A DNA stretch of 23,408 nt from Bacillota bacterium (GCA_023395615.1 JAEWYP010000005.1:1-23408), one strand, 5' to 3'. Shown: positions 1 through 7,679, counted from the first letter of the stretch. The notes: a model not told the origin generated them from the letters alone. Numbers and translations: made by a program.

Positions 1-26
1 TTGCCCTGCCGAACCGATAGGAGAAG

Positions 27-101
27 TGGAGCGGTAGACGAGATTCGGACTCGCGACATCCACCTTGGCAAGGTGGCACTCTACCACTGAGCTACTACCG
101 C
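27..101 (-). tRNA. tRNA-Gly (anticodon GCC)
   Basis: Read on the minus strand this folds as a full cloverleaf. The 7-bp acceptor stem is GCGGTAG with CTACCGC, the anticodon stem is CCACC/GGTGG around loop TTGCCAA giving anticodon GCC, and the T arm carries the GAGTCCGAATCTC pattern. Discriminator T is followed by an encoded CCA at 29-27. It lies 30 bp downstream of tRNA-Leu on the same strand and is probably cotranscribed with it. Confidence 0.96.
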
Positions 102-131
102 ACGTTCCACACAATCCGTTTGTAAGGGCAA

Positions 132-215
132 TGGTGCGGACGAAGAGACTTGAACTCTTACGCCGTTAGGCACCGGAACCTAAATCCGGCGCGTCTGCCA
201 TTCCGCCACGCCCGC
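132..215 (-). tRNA. tRNA-Leu (anticodon UAG)
   Basis: A minus-strand cloverleaf with acceptor stem GCGGGCG/CGTCCGC (one G-T pair). The anticodon stem CCGGA/TCCGG encloses loop TTTAGGT, giving anticodon TAG. The long variable arm (TGCCTAACGGCGT) is typical of class II leucine tRNAs. Discriminator A and an encoded CCA end at 132. It is the first gene of a two-tRNA transcript that also holds tRNA-Gly. Confidence 0.96.
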
Positions 216-320
216 ACAGTACCCATCCGCAGATGAGGCGTCGAGGCTTCGCCGAAGGACGCTTTCGTTGCCCGGGTTCACAGTCCTCCCCGTCAGGCGG
301 ATGCCCTCACAACGGTGATT

Positions 321-349
321 ATGATACAATAAGACGGTTCCCTTGTCAA
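321..349 (-). promoter_or_regulatory. Promoter of the tRNA-Leu/tRNA-Gly transcript
   Basis: On the minus strand a consensus -35 TTGACA (349-344) is followed by a 17-bp spacer and -10 TATCAT (326-321). The predicted start is near 314, giving a leader of about 100 nt before tRNA-Leu. The near-consensus housekeeping sigma promoter fits a stable RNA operon. Confidence 0.8.
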
Positions 350-357
350 GCGAAAAT

Positions 358-373
358 TTGCGATGAATCGCAA
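358..373 (-). terminator. Possible weak terminator after the isochorismatase-family gene
   Basis: A 6-bp hairpin (TTGCGA, loop TTCA, TCGCAA) lies 25 bp past the stop codon at 398 and is followed on the minus strand by ATTTTCG. It is short, so termination may be partial, and read-through into the tRNA promoter region is possible. Confidence 0.35.
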
Positions 374-397
374 TCAATTTCCCGGGATTGCCGCCGC

Positions 398-934
398 TTA
401 CGTATCGCATCCGATCCGGGTAAGGATATCTTCCATGGAAAGCACCTCGGCCAGTTCCGGATTCCAGCTGTCGTTTTCGTAGTAAGCGATCAGGTCCCGC
501 GCCGTACACCAGTCCTTGTCGAAGGTGGAGGTGCCTCCTTTGGGTACGATCACATGATACCCCAGTTCAAACGCGACTTTTACGTTGGTATCCACGCAGT
601 ATTCCGTTTGCATGCCGCAAATCAGCAGGTTTCGTACCATAAGCCCCTGCAGGCAGGCGTGCAGGTCTGTTCCGCGGAAGGCGCTGTTGACGTTCTTCTC
701 AAAGATCAGTTCGCCCTTTTCCGGGGCGATTGAGGCTGGATTTTCCCAGTCCGGCGTGCCGCGCGTCAGAAAACCGTCTCCGCCATCATGCCGCACATAC
801 AGCACCGGGATCGCGGCGTTCCGACATGCGGAAATCAGTTGGGCGATGTTTTGCAGCAATTCGTTCTCCCTGTAGGGGTGTGCGTTAATCAGTCCGTTCT
901 GCACGTCGATTACCAGCATCGCATCCGGTTTCAT
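398..934 (-). CDS. Cysteine hydrolase, isochorismatase family
   Basis: A 178-residue single-domain cytoplasmic hydrolase of the isochorismatase-like superfamily, whose members cleave amide or vinyl-ether bonds through a Cys-Asp-Lys triad. The N-terminus MLVIDVQNGL supplies Asp10, the segment FEKNVNSAF supplies Lys80, and GMQTEYCVDT supplies Cys113, so the triad looks complete. An upstream ATG at 955 is in frame, but the start at 934 is preferred because GGGAGG sits 7-8 bases before it. The gene follows the HTH/S24-like regulator by 24 bp on the same strand and is probably cotranscribed with it. The substrate cannot be told from sequence; nicotinamidase-like, ureidoacrylate-type or other amide substrates are all possible. 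Confidence 0.88.
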   Translation of the reverse strand: MKPDAMLVIDVQNGLINAHPYRENELLQNIAQLISACRNAAIPVLYVRHDGGDGFLTRGTPDWENPASIAPEKGELIFEKNVNSAFRGTDLHACLQGLMVRNLLICGMQTEYCVDTNVKVAFELGYHVIVPKGGTSTFDKDWCTARDLIAYYENDSWNPELAEVLSMEDILTRIGCDT

Positions 935-958
935 TGCTTTTCCTCCCAACATCAAAGG

Positions 959-1684
959 TTACAGTGAAAATTCCACCCGCGTTACGCGACCGATAAAGGT
1001 CACGTCCGGCAGTGCGCAGGGTTCAGCACTGTATTCACGGTCATAGCTTTGCAGCAGCACATTCAACGCGTCCAGCTTTTTCACCTTACGCAGGGCACGG
1101 TGCTGATTGTGTTCCACCAGCATTACCGCCCCATCCACAGGGCTTGCGGAAGGCACAACCAGGCACAGGTCGTCCCGCAGAATACGAAAACCCCGCAGGC
1201 TGTCGTCCGGCGCAAGATAGAAAAACACCTTGTCCGGCGACGCGCCTTCGATGCGCCCGTCCAGAATCGGTAATAGCCGGTGATCCACTTCCTGCATCAC
1301 CGCGTTGTAAACCGGCACGTGTTTCAGCACGCTGGTCAGCGCGTCCAGCCACACGCCACTCTGGTGTCCTTCCTTCTCCTCTTCGTCATGGTACACCAAC
1401 TCCGTATCCGCCGGTTTCACCTTGGGTTTCACCGGGGCTTGCGGCTGCACCGTCTGTAAATCCACAGTCGCCGCGATGTCGTCCAGCGAAAAATCCGGTT
1501 CGTTGTGTTCCTGTAATCCGATCTTTTTCAGGATCCGGCGCGCCTGATCGTCCGCGATGATGCGCTTGCCCTCTTCCACATCCTTAAGGTAGCTTTCACT
1601 AACTCCACCGGCGCGAGCCACATCTTTTAACGTCATCTTACGGCGCAGGCGTTCGGTGCGCAACAAATCTCCCAGTCGGCTCAT
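959..1684 (-). CDS. HTH (XRE-type) regulator with S24/LexA-like C-terminal domain
   Basis: A 241-residue protein. Residues 4-56 form a Cro/CI-type helix-turn-helix (TLKDVARAGGVSESYLKDVE). A Pro/Lys-rich linker follows at about 80-105. The C-terminal part (about 150-241) resembles the S24 peptidase fold of LexA and CI-type repressors: Ser162 in PDDSLRG takes the place of the GDSM serine, a Lys cluster (200, 202, 203) takes the place of the catalytic lysine, and the end FIGRVTRVEF matches the last strand. I see no clear Ala-Gly cleavage site in the linker, so self-cleavage is doubtful. The start has GGAGGAG in the proper place and an extended -10 promoter just upstream. It probably regulates itself and the hydrolase gene downstream; target unknown. 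Confidence 0.8.
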   Translation of the reverse strand: MSRLGDLLRTERLRRKMTLKDVARAGGVSESYLKDVEEGKRIIADDQARRILKKIGLQEHNEPDFSLDDIAATVDLQTVQPQAPVKPKVKPADTELVYHDEEEKEGHQSGVWLDALTSVLKHVPVYNAVMQEVDHRLLPILDGRIEGASPDKVFFYLAPDDSLRGFRILRDDLCLVVPSASPVDGAVMLVEHNQHRALRKVKKLDALNVLLQSYDREYSAEPCALPDVTFIGRVTRVEFSL

Positions 1685-1719
1685 GGTTGTTACTCCTCCG
1701 TTTTCGGTGCGATAGCGGT

Positions 1720-1728
1720 ATTATACCA
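1720..1728 (-). promoter_or_regulatory. Extended -10 promoter of the HTH regulator
   Basis: On the minus strand TGGTATAAT (TG-N-TATAAT) forms an extended -10 with a perfect hexamer at 1725-1720. The -35 region at 17 bp is poor (CTGTTA), as is common for extended -10 promoters. The start would be near 1713, leaving a leader of about 30 nt. Confidence 0.65.
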
Positions 1729-1868
1729 TAAACCTTTCAGCTTAACAGCGCACTTTCCAGAAAAAATGGCGCTTTAAGAACGGTTTGCTTCCGAAAAGCA
1801 GGAAATGGGCCGTTCGTGTCGAATAAACGAAATTTGGTAGTTTTCAGCTTAAGGAAGGATCATACACG

Positions 1869-2132
1869 ATGCGTTATCGTACCCGGGGAACCTGCTCCAC
1901 AGTGATCGACCTGCAAATCAGCGACGGACTGATTACCGCCTGCGCATTTACCAATGGTTGCTCCGGCAACGCACAGGGGCTTTCCAGAATGGTGATCGGG
2001 CAGGATGCGCGCGAGGTGATGCGGAAATTGCGCGGCATCCAATGCCGAAACGGTACCTCCTGCCCGGATCAGCTGTCCCATGCGATTGAGCAGTATTTGA
2101 ACGAAAATCAGAGTAATCAGCAAGGAGCTTGA
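1869..2132 (+). CDS. TSCPD domain protein (TIGR03905-like)
   Basis: An 87-residue protein with the diagnostic Thr-Ser-Cys-Pro-Asp at residues 63-67 and further cysteines at 9, 25, 31 and 59. The TSCPD domain is also found at the C-terminus of some class II ribonucleotide reductases; stand-alone versions of this length are common in Clostridia and have no settled function. The cysteine pattern suggests metal binding or a redox role (inference). GGAAGG lies about 10 bases before the ATG. The stop overlaps the ribosome binding site of the RNA helicase gene, whose start is only 4 bp downstream, so the two are likely translated together. Confidence 0.85.
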   Translation: MRYRTRGTCSTVIDLQISDGLITACAFTNGCSGNAQGLSRMVIGQDAREVMRKLRGIQCRNGTSCPDQLSHAIEQYLNENQSNQQGA

Positions 2133-2136
2133 CGAA

Positions 2137-3324
2137 TTGTCCACAGATGTAAAACAGGAATCATTAGATTTTTCAAAAGCGGATATCAGCAAGGACGTGT
2201 TGCGCGCCATTGAGAAAATGGGCATCCGCGAAATGACCCCCGTGCAGCAGAAGACTCTTCCTTTGATGATGGAGGGTCGCGACGTGATCGCTATCGCGCC
2301 GACCGGTACGGGGAAAACGCTTGCTTTCGGAATCCCGATGCTGGAATATGTAAACCTGAAAGATTCGCACGTGCAGGAACTGGTGCTTGCCCCCACGCGG
2401 GAGCTTAGTCTGCAGATTGCCGAAGAGCTGCGCAACCTTTCCCAGTTCATCGGCGGGTTGAAGATTGCCGTTCTATACGGCGGGCAGCCTATCATGAAAC
2501 AGATCGCGGAACTGAAACGCAACCCCCAAATTGTAATCGCCACCCCAGGGCGGTTGCTGGACCATATGGAGCGCGGCAATATCCGGCTGGACACCGTGCA
2601 TACCATGGTACTGGACGAAGCTGACGAAATGCTTAACATGGGTTTTGTGAAGGATGTCACCAAGATCATCGAGGCGACCCCCAAGGAACGGCAGCTGGTG
2701 CTGTATTCCGCGACGACTAATCAGGATGTGCTGACCATCGCGTGGAAATACCAGCAGGACCCGGTGGAGGTCGTTATCCCAGCCACAAAAGAGAATCGGC
2801 CGAAAATCACCCAGTACGTGATCGAGACCACCCGTGAGAAGAAATACGAGCATTTGCTATATCTGTTAGACAGCGACGTTTATCAGCGGGTGATGGTGTT
2901 TATCAACACCAAGGATATGACCCAGCGCCTTGCCAAACGCCTGAAGGATGCCGGTTATCCCGCCGAATGTCTCCATGGGGATATGCGCCAGAGCGCCCGC
3001 AACGAAGTAATGCAGGCATACCGTAAAGGGAAGTTTCAGATTCTGCTGGCAACGGATGTAGCGGCTCGCGGTATTGACGTGGACGACGTAGAAGCGGTCA
3101 TCAACTACGATTTGCCAAACGAAAACGAGTATTATCTGCACCGTATCGGCCGTACGGGGCGCGCAAAAAAACACGGCGTCGCTTTTACCCTGCTTACCTA
3201 CAGTGAAACCGTACGGCTGGATGCCATCCTCAAGTATATCGAAGCCAAACCCGTCCCCTTGAAGTTCAACGATCTGGGCATCCTTACCACCGAGGAAGGC
3301 GCGCCTTTTTTTGAAAACATGTGA
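2137..3324 (+). CDS. DEAD-box ATP-dependent RNA helicase
   Basis: A 395-residue helicase that unwinds RNA using ATP, probably in ribosome assembly, mRNA turnover or cold adaptation. All core motifs are present: Q motif with TPVQ (34-37), Walker A APTGTGKT (54-61), PTREL (86-90), TPGRLLD, DEAD (160-163), SAT (191-193), ATDVAARGID (305-314) and HRIGRTGR (335-342). It ends soon after the second RecA-like domain, so it lacks the long basic tail of CshA/DeaD types. The start is TTG at 2137, chosen because AAGGAG lies 9 bases upstream and the next residues (STDVKQES) lead directly into the Q motif. It sits between the TSCPD gene and a CofE-like gene in a tight operon. Confidence 0.95.
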   Translation: MSTDVKQESLDFSKADISKDVLRAIEKMGIREMTPVQQKTLPLMMEGRDVIAIAPTGTGKTLAFGIPMLEYVNLKDSHVQELVLAPTRELSLQIAEELRNLSQFIGGLKIAVLYGGQPIMKQIAELKRNPQIVIATPGRLLDHMERGNIRLDTVHTMVLDEADEMLNMGFVKDVTKIIEATPKERQLVLYSATTNQDVLTIAWKYQQDPVEVVIPATKENRPKITQYVIETTREKKYEHLLYLLDSDVYQRVMVFINTKDMTQRLAKRLKDAGYPAECLHGDMRQSARNEVMQAYRKGKFQILLATDVAARGIDVDDVEAVINYDLPNENEYYLHRIGRTGRAKKHGVAFTLLTYSETVRLDAILKYIEAKPVPLKFNDLGILTTEEGAPFFENM

Positions 3325-3341
3325 AAGCGGAGGGACCGACT

Positions 3342-4082
3342 ATGGCCGATTCTCGTAACAAGACCGAGCAGCGTCGGGAAGAAAACGGCATCACCTATTT
3401 TGACCGGGGCGTGATCACAGGCAGCGATGGGAAACAGTATCAGCGTTACGCCATTCAGACGCATTTTGTGCAGGTGGGCGAAAGCCAGAAGGAACTGGTG
3501 GAGAAATACGTTCGTCCCCTGTACCGTGAAGGGGATGTGCTCTCTTTCGGCGCCAAAGTGATGTGCATGTGCGTAAAATCCGTCCGCACGCGCGATCAGG
3601 TCAAGCCCGGCTTCTGGGCCAATCGCCTGTGGAAGTTCGCGGGTATCAACTCGACCGGCGTCGGGATGCACGAACCTTATAAACTGCAACTGGTCATTGA
3701 CATTGTTGGTCTTCCCCGCGTTTTACTGGCCGCCTTTTTAAGCGCCGTTACCCGCCCGTTCGGCGTACATGGCCTGTTTTATAAAGTATGCGGCAAAGGC
3801 GTCGGCGGCATCGACGGATTCTACTTCCGCTCCAGCTTCCAGCTTTATCACGAACTGGCTCTGATTAACCCCAGCAACGCCGGAGAACTGTGCGAGGCAC
3901 TCAGCCGCGACACCGGTATCCCCGTGGTGCTGATGGACGCCAACGACATTCAGCGCGATCAGCTTGGCAAGAGCAGCAACATGCCGCTGACCGACGCACA
4001 GTTACAGGACGCTATGCGCGACAATCCCAGCGGGCAGGGCGACGAGCTTACGCCGCTGATTTTGATTCGTCCCCTGGCCTGA
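3342..4082 (+). CDS. CofE-like (F420-0:gamma-glutamyl ligase family) protein
   Basis: A 246-residue protein resembling the shortened CofE-like family of Clostridia: an early YAIQTHFVQVGE stretch, a middle segment VGMHEPYKLQLVIDIVG, KVCGKGVGGIDGF, and a C-terminal VLMDANDIQRDQLGKSS followed by NPSGQGDELTPLILIR. True CofE adds glutamate to coenzyme F420-0 with GTP; F420 is unlikely in most Clostridia, so the real substrate may differ (inference). GTG at 3321, overlapping the helicase stop, is a possible start, but ATG at 3342 has GGAGGG 7 bases upstream and is preferred. It is the last gene of the operon with the TSCPD protein and helicase and is followed by two terminators. Confidence 0.78.
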   Translation: MADSRNKTEQRREENGITYFDRGVITGSDGKQYQRYAIQTHFVQVGESQKELVEKYVRPLYREGDVLSFGAKVMCMCVKSVRTRDQVKPGFWANRLWKFAGINSTGVGMHEPYKLQLVIDIVGLPRVLLAAFLSAVTRPFGVHGLFYKVCGKGVGGIDGFYFRSSFQLYHELALINPSNAGELCEALSRDTGIPVVLMDANDIQRDQLGKSSNMPLTDAQLQDAMRDNPSGQGDELTPLILIRPLA

Positions 4083-4130
4083 TTGCCCGGCGGCACAGCT
4101 AAATGCCGCGTTTGAGAAGAATCGCTTAGC

Positions 4131-4169
4131 CAGCCCCATACAAGTGCGTGTGGGGCTGTTATGTTATTT
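4131..4169 (+). terminator. Intrinsic terminator 1 after the CofE-like gene
   Basis: An 11-bp stem CAGCCCCATAC (4131-4141) pairs with GTGTGGGGCTG (4148-4158) with one G-T pair and a 6-nt loop, followed by the U-rich TTATGTTATTT. Confidence 0.75.
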
Positions 4170-4185
4170 AAGCAATCAATAAATA

Positions 4186-4215
4186 GAAGCCGTGACATCA
4201 ATCACGGCTTCTTTT
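4186..4215 (+). terminator. Intrinsic terminator 2, tandem
   Basis: A perfect 10-bp stem GAAGCCGTGA (4186-4195) / TCACGGCTTC (4202-4211) with a 6-nt loop is followed by TTTT. It lies 27 bp beyond the first terminator and probably acts as backup to insulate the next operon. Confidence 0.75.
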
Positions 4216-4255
4216 GTGATTGAATCATACCACAAATTGGCGAAAAATTCAAGTC

Positions 4256-4284
4256 TTGTCTTTCGGTCCCTGCGGGTGTAGAGT
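4256..4284 (+). promoter_or_regulatory. Candidate promoter of the DUF6323/DUF6179 pair
   Basis: TTGTCT (4256-4261), a 17-bp spacer and TAGAGT (4279-4284). The predicted start is near 4291, almost at the ribosome binding site GGAGG (4293-4297), so the leader would be only about 15 nt. Confidence 0.45.
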
Positions 4285-4305
4285 TCGGGAACGGAGGTGA
4301 GCCTG

Positions 4306-4764
4306 ATGGAGGATTCTCTATTTCCCGCGCTTCGGCAGGCGCAAAAAGCAGCGATGGCGGAAACGCTTCGGAAAACCAACAGCCTTACCGAAAGGTATGG
4401 CCTTTCGTTAAGCGAAGCGCAAATCGCGGCGCTTACGGATGCGCGAATGGCCTCGCTACTGGACACTGGCAGAGTGGAAACCGGCGAAGGAATTTTGCCT
4501 AAACTGATCTATGCTTTCTGCGATTCTCCCTTTCTCTTCCGCGATGAGTATTGCCAAACCCTCGCGTCACTGCAGGACCTGTTTTATACTTTCCGCAACG
4601 AATTGGAAGACGCGTTGTCCGACGATGAATTGATCCTGGCCATGCAACGTTTGTACAACGGTCCGGGGCAGGGTTCGCTTGAATATCTGGAAAACGCAAC
4701 GGTCAGCGATCTATACCGGGCCTGGCAAGGTGACGAAGAAGGTGGCTATGAAGACGACGATTGA
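4306..4764 (+). CDS. DUF6323-like protein
   Basis: A 152-residue soluble protein with no signal peptide or membrane segment. The pattern ERYGLSLSEAQIAAL, then VETGEGILPKLIYAFCDSPF and a Tyr/Phe-rich helix (LQDLFYTFRNE), matches what I recall of the DUF6323 family of Clostridia, which has no known function and is often next to DUF6179. The C-terminal end is strongly acidic (EEGGYEDDD). ATG at 4306 is preferred over GTG at 4297 because GGAGG (4293-4297) is 8 bases before it and would overlap the GTG. It overlaps the start of the next gene by 17 bp, implying coupled translation and a shared role. Confidence 0.72.
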   Translation: MEDSLFPALRQAQKAAMAETLRKTNSLTERYGLSLSEAQIAALTDARMASLLDTGRVETGEGILPKLIYAFCDSPFLFRDEYCQTLASLQDLFYTFRNELEDALSDDELILAMQRLYNGPGQGSLEYLENATVSDLYRAWQGDEEGGYEDDD

Positions 4765-5668
4765 GCAGAGCATTCCCGATGCGGAAATAAAGGTACAGGA
4801 AGCGCCCCTTACTGATAACGAAAAGATCATTTTGCAGCAAAAGCTCTTTCCTCTGCTGGAAAAGCAATTTCGCATGAAAACCCAGGGAGACAGCACCTCT
4901 CTACGAGAAGAAGAAGTCACCGAACTGCTGGATTCAATCCTGTTCACTCTTCGGTTTGAAATAAGCAGGCAGGCGTTGCCCTTCCGTACACTCCTCACCG
5001 CAGAGCTTGCGCCGCTGTTTTCAGCCGCACAGCAGTCCCTGCAGCAATGCCTGACGAGCACGGAACAACTTTACCGACAGGTTATGGCACAGGTGAAAGA
5101 TTTCGGCAGTCTTTCCCTGCGGGATACCCTGAACGGTATCGGCGCATTCTTTCGCAGGTATGACTACCGTCTTTATGCACACCTCATCCCCGCGGATATC
5201 GATTATCAGCTGTGCCTGCCCGTTCCGGACAAACTGTGTGGAGTCGTTTTTATCCGCGAATATCTGCTCCGGCTGCTTACGGAAAACACTTTGCTCACCC
5301 GCTATTCCCCTGTCCGGGTATCCGCGTTGCTCACCCGTTTTTCCCCGGATTACCGGGAATTGCTCGTAAACCTGTACGAGCCTGTTGCTGCCGTGACGGT
5401 TGGGCATGCGCTGTCGGGCGGTGGGGAGACGCTTCTGGAGCTTACTGAAACGCAATCGGCGCAGGTTGCGCAGCATCTGGTCTCCCTCTCACCGGCAGAC
5501 GCGAAGAAGCTGCTTGCTTCCTCCGCGCGGGAAGCGTGCGAACGCCTCGCATTGACTGATCCCCTCAGTGTTCGCTATCTTACCCGCGCAGCCGTGGAGC
5601 TTTATCCCCGCCTCATCGCAGGGCCGCAAAGCGCGGCGGGTGTTTTCTCCGCAGTGGGCACACCGTAA
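4748..5668 (+). CDS. DUF6179-like protein
   Basis: A 306-residue soluble, helical protein. The FFRRYDYRLYAHLIPADIDY stretch, REYLLRLLTEN and FSPDYRELLVNLYEPV resemble the DUF6179 family, uncharacterised and typically paired with DUF6323 as here. The reading frame is open upstream to 4679, but the ATG at 4748 follows an AAGGTGG-like ribosome binding site and gives a sensible N-terminus; earlier starts would lie deep inside the upstream gene. No catalytic motif is recognisable. The invariant pairing and 17-bp overlap with the DUF6323 gene suggest the two products form a complex, which is inference. Confidence 0.7.
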   Translation: MKTTIEQSIPDAEIKVQEAPLTDNEKIILQQKLFPLLEKQFRMKTQGDSTSLREEEVTELLDSILFTLRFEISRQALPFRTLLTAELAPLFSAAQQSLQQCLTSTEQLYRQVMAQVKDFGSLSLRDTLNGIGAFFRRYDYRLYAHLIPADIDYQLCLPVPDKLCGVVFIREYLLRLLTENTLLTRYSPVRVSALLTRFSPDYRELLVNLYEPVAAVTVGHALSGGGETLLELTETQSAQVAQHLVSLSPADAKKLLASSAREACERLALTDPLSVRYLTRAAVELYPRLIAGPQSAAGVFSAVGTP

Positions 5669-5703
5669 CCCTTGTAAACCGTCTGTATACATGCAGGAAT
5701 CAC

Positions 5704-5732
5704 TTGCAACTTCCCCGAAGATAAGCTAGAAT
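5704..5732 (+). promoter_or_regulatory. Promoter of the MFS transporter operon
   Basis: TTGCAA (5704-5709), a 17-bp spacer and TAGAAT (5727-5732). The predicted start is near 5739, leaving a leader of about 55 nt. The -10 lies between the arms of an 8-bp inverted repeat described separately. Confidence 0.7.
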
Positions 5733-5747
5733 GATTTGCATCTTCGG
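5715..5747 (+). promoter_or_regulatory. Inverted repeat around the MFS promoter -10, possible operator
   Basis: CCGAAGAT (5715-5722) and ATCTTCGG (5740-5747) form a perfect 8-bp inverted repeat with a 17-bp centre that encloses the -10 hexamer. A dimeric repressor bound here would block RNA polymerase. The spacing is rather wide for a single helix-turn-helix dimer, so this is only a candidate. Confidence 0.45.
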
Positions 5748-5793
5748 ATGCTTTGAAAGACTGCCTTGCAGCTATTTCAACGGAGGGTCTTTG

Positions 5794-7266
5794 ATGAGCG
5801 CACGCGGCCACGGTTCGGAAGCCCGCCTCCGTTTATTTGACGATGCCGGTATGTCCGCAGAGCTGCGAAAAAACCTCTACCTGGTCATATGGGCAGTAAC
5901 AGCGGGGATGCTCGGCACTGTTGTAACAACGGGGCCGGTTTGGAGCGGGTTTCAGCGACAGGTTCTGGGCGCGAACGATTTTCAGCTTGGTTTAATCTCC
6001 GCGATCCCATATGCGGTTTCGGCCCTGCAAATCTTCATGAGCTATATTATGGAGAAGCGCCGCAACCGCCGCTTTCTGTTCCTCTTTTTCGGTATTTTAG
6101 GCCGCTCCTTCTGGATTCTTATCGGACTGGTTCCGTATATTTTCCCCTCGTTTGGGGTGGATCTGCGAATCTGGCTGGTAATCGTTTTCGTCGGGATTAT
6201 CTTTTTTGGTAACAGCTTTGTCAACCTGGGTTTTGGCAGCCTGATGGGGGATCTGGTGCCGATCCGCATACGGGGCTCGTATTTCGGCGTCCGTCAGATG
6301 GTAAGTCTCGCGTCAGGCGTCATCGCGGGTCTGCTGATCTCCAGTATGATTGACCGGGTCGGCATCACCGGCTATTCCATAGCGCTGGTTCTCGCGGGAA
6401 TCTCACAGTTAATGGATATCACCTGTTTTTACTTCATCAAATGGCCCCCCATGCCGGAAAGCAAAGACGACCATACCTCGCTGCTCACGATGGTACGTGA
6501 GGTTTTTTCCAATAAAAACTTTGTAAAGCTTATTCTTTTTTATTCCATCTGGATTTTCTCCGCCAACATCGCCGGGCCGTTCTGGAATGTGTATATGCTG
6601 GAAGACCTGAAAATGAGCTTCACGCAGATGTCGCTGTATTCGCAAATCATCTCCAACATCGCAACCGTGCTGGTCATTTCCCGCTGGGGCCGTCTTATCG
6701 ACCGGTATGGCAACAAACCGATCCTGCAAATGGCGACGATTTTTATGGCTCTTTCGCCCCTCCCGTGGTTTTTCGCCACGCCCGCTTCCACCTACTTTAT
6801 CCTGATCAGCAATATATTCAGCGGCGCATCCTGGCCGGTCAGCGATCTCTGCCAGCAAAACCTGTACCTGAGCCATTCTCCTCAAAAGCACCGCTCCATG
6901 TTCATCGCCGTGTTTCTGGCCTGTATCAACCTGTTTGGCGTGGCGTTCGCCAACATGGTCGGTGGTTTTTTAATGCAAACGCCTTTTACTGCTCTGGCGG
7001 AGCAGCATTATGTTCTGCTTGGCATGGAGATGAACAGCAGCCGGTATATGTTCCTGGCAACCGTTCTGCTGCGCATCCTGGTGCTGATCTTCTTTCTTCC
7101 GCACATCAACGAAGAGGGTGCGTGGACGATGCACGCCGCGATAAAAGACATGATCCGCCTGAGTCGCGAAGGGTTTGACCGCCGGATTCTACAGTTTCGT
7201 ATCAAGTGGCTGCGTAAACGCTGGCGCAGGCATTATGAAGAGCAGAAAATGAACAAGGAGGAGTAA
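5794..7266 (+). CDS. MFS transporter
   Basis: A 490-residue integral membrane protein with about 12 hydrophobic helices in two halves separated by a hydrophilic stretch near residues 217-245, the layout of the major facilitator superfamily. The GDLVPIRIRGSYFGVR segment (152-167) corresponds to the conserved loop of this group. The C-terminus is long and very basic (RIKWLRKRWRRHYEEQKMN), facing the cytoplasm. ATG at 5794 is chosen over an in-frame start at 5731 because GGAGGG lies 6 bases before it and the promoter overlaps 5731. The substrate cannot be inferred. The next gene begins 2 bp after the stop, so the acidic small protein is co-expressed. Confidence 0.9.
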   Translation: MSARGHGSEARLRLFDDAGMSAELRKNLYLVIWAVTAGMLGTVVTTGPVWSGFQRQVLGANDFQLGLISAIPYAVSALQIFMSYIMEKRRNRRFLFLFFGILGRSFWILIGLVPYIFPSFGVDLRIWLVIVFVGIIFFGNSFVNLGFGSLMGDLVPIRIRGSYFGVRQMVSLASGVIAGLLISSMIDRVGITGYSIALVLAGISQLMDITCFYFIKWPPMPESKDDHTSLLTMVREVFSNKNFVKLILFYSIWIFSANIAGPFWNVYMLEDLKMSFTQMSLYSQIISNIATVLVISRWGRLIDRYGNKPILQMATIFMALSPLPWFFATPASTYFILISNIFSGASWPVSDLCQQNLYLSHSPQKHRSMFIAVFLACINLFGVAFANMVGGFLMQTPFTALAEQHYVLLGMEMNSSRYMFLATVLLRILVLIFFLPHINEEGAWTMHAAIKDMIRLSREGFDRRILQFRIKWLRKRWRRHYEEQKMNKEE

Positions 7267-7268
7267 AC

Positions 7269-7592
7269 GTGTTTGAGGATTGGAAAAGGAATATTAATCG
7301 GTATTTACAAAAGCATATCGACCGTAGGCTCCTTGCGGGGATCGCTTCCGAACTGGACAGTGATATTGTAGAACTGAGTGATCTGTACACTTCGGTTTTA
7401 CTGGAAAACGGCGTGATCGACCGAAACGGGAACGACACCAGCGTTGACTTTGACGAGGACGATCTGCTGGAATCCATGCTGGATCGTTTTTTAGCTCTGC
7501 ACGCCAACACAGACGATGACCGCGCGTTGCTCTATGCCACGCTGGTAGACCAGTATCTAGCGCTTGTGGAAGAGGCGAGCGAGGATATATAG
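7269..7592 (+). CDS. Small acidic protein, unknown function
   Basis: A 107-residue protein beginning at GTG, with AAGGAGG placed well upstream inside the end of the MFS gene. It has an amphipathic, partly basic N-terminus (FEDWKRNINRYLQKHIDRR) followed by a strongly acidic remainder (SVDFDEDDLLESML, ASEDI) and is predicted to be helical and cytoplasmic. I do not recognise a family. Only 2 bp separate it from the transporter gene, so the acidic chain might contact the very basic C-terminus of that transporter; this is a charge-based guess. Confidence 0.72.
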   Translation: MFEDWKRNINRYLQKHIDRRLLAGIASELDSDIVELSDLYTSVLLENGVIDRNGNDTSVDFDEDDLLESMLDRFLALHANTDDDRALLYATLVDQYLALVEEASEDI

Positions 7593-7679
7593 GTAAGCCT
7601 TCGCAGCCCTCCGGTTCTTCGGGCAGGAATGCGGTTTAACCTTATCGAATAGTAATATGTTGGGAAGGAGGGAATCAGC

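Noticed and set aside
1860..2684. 274-residue minus-strand open frame
   Set aside because: Antisense to the TSCPD and helicase genes, Ser/Ile-rich, with no recognisable domain.
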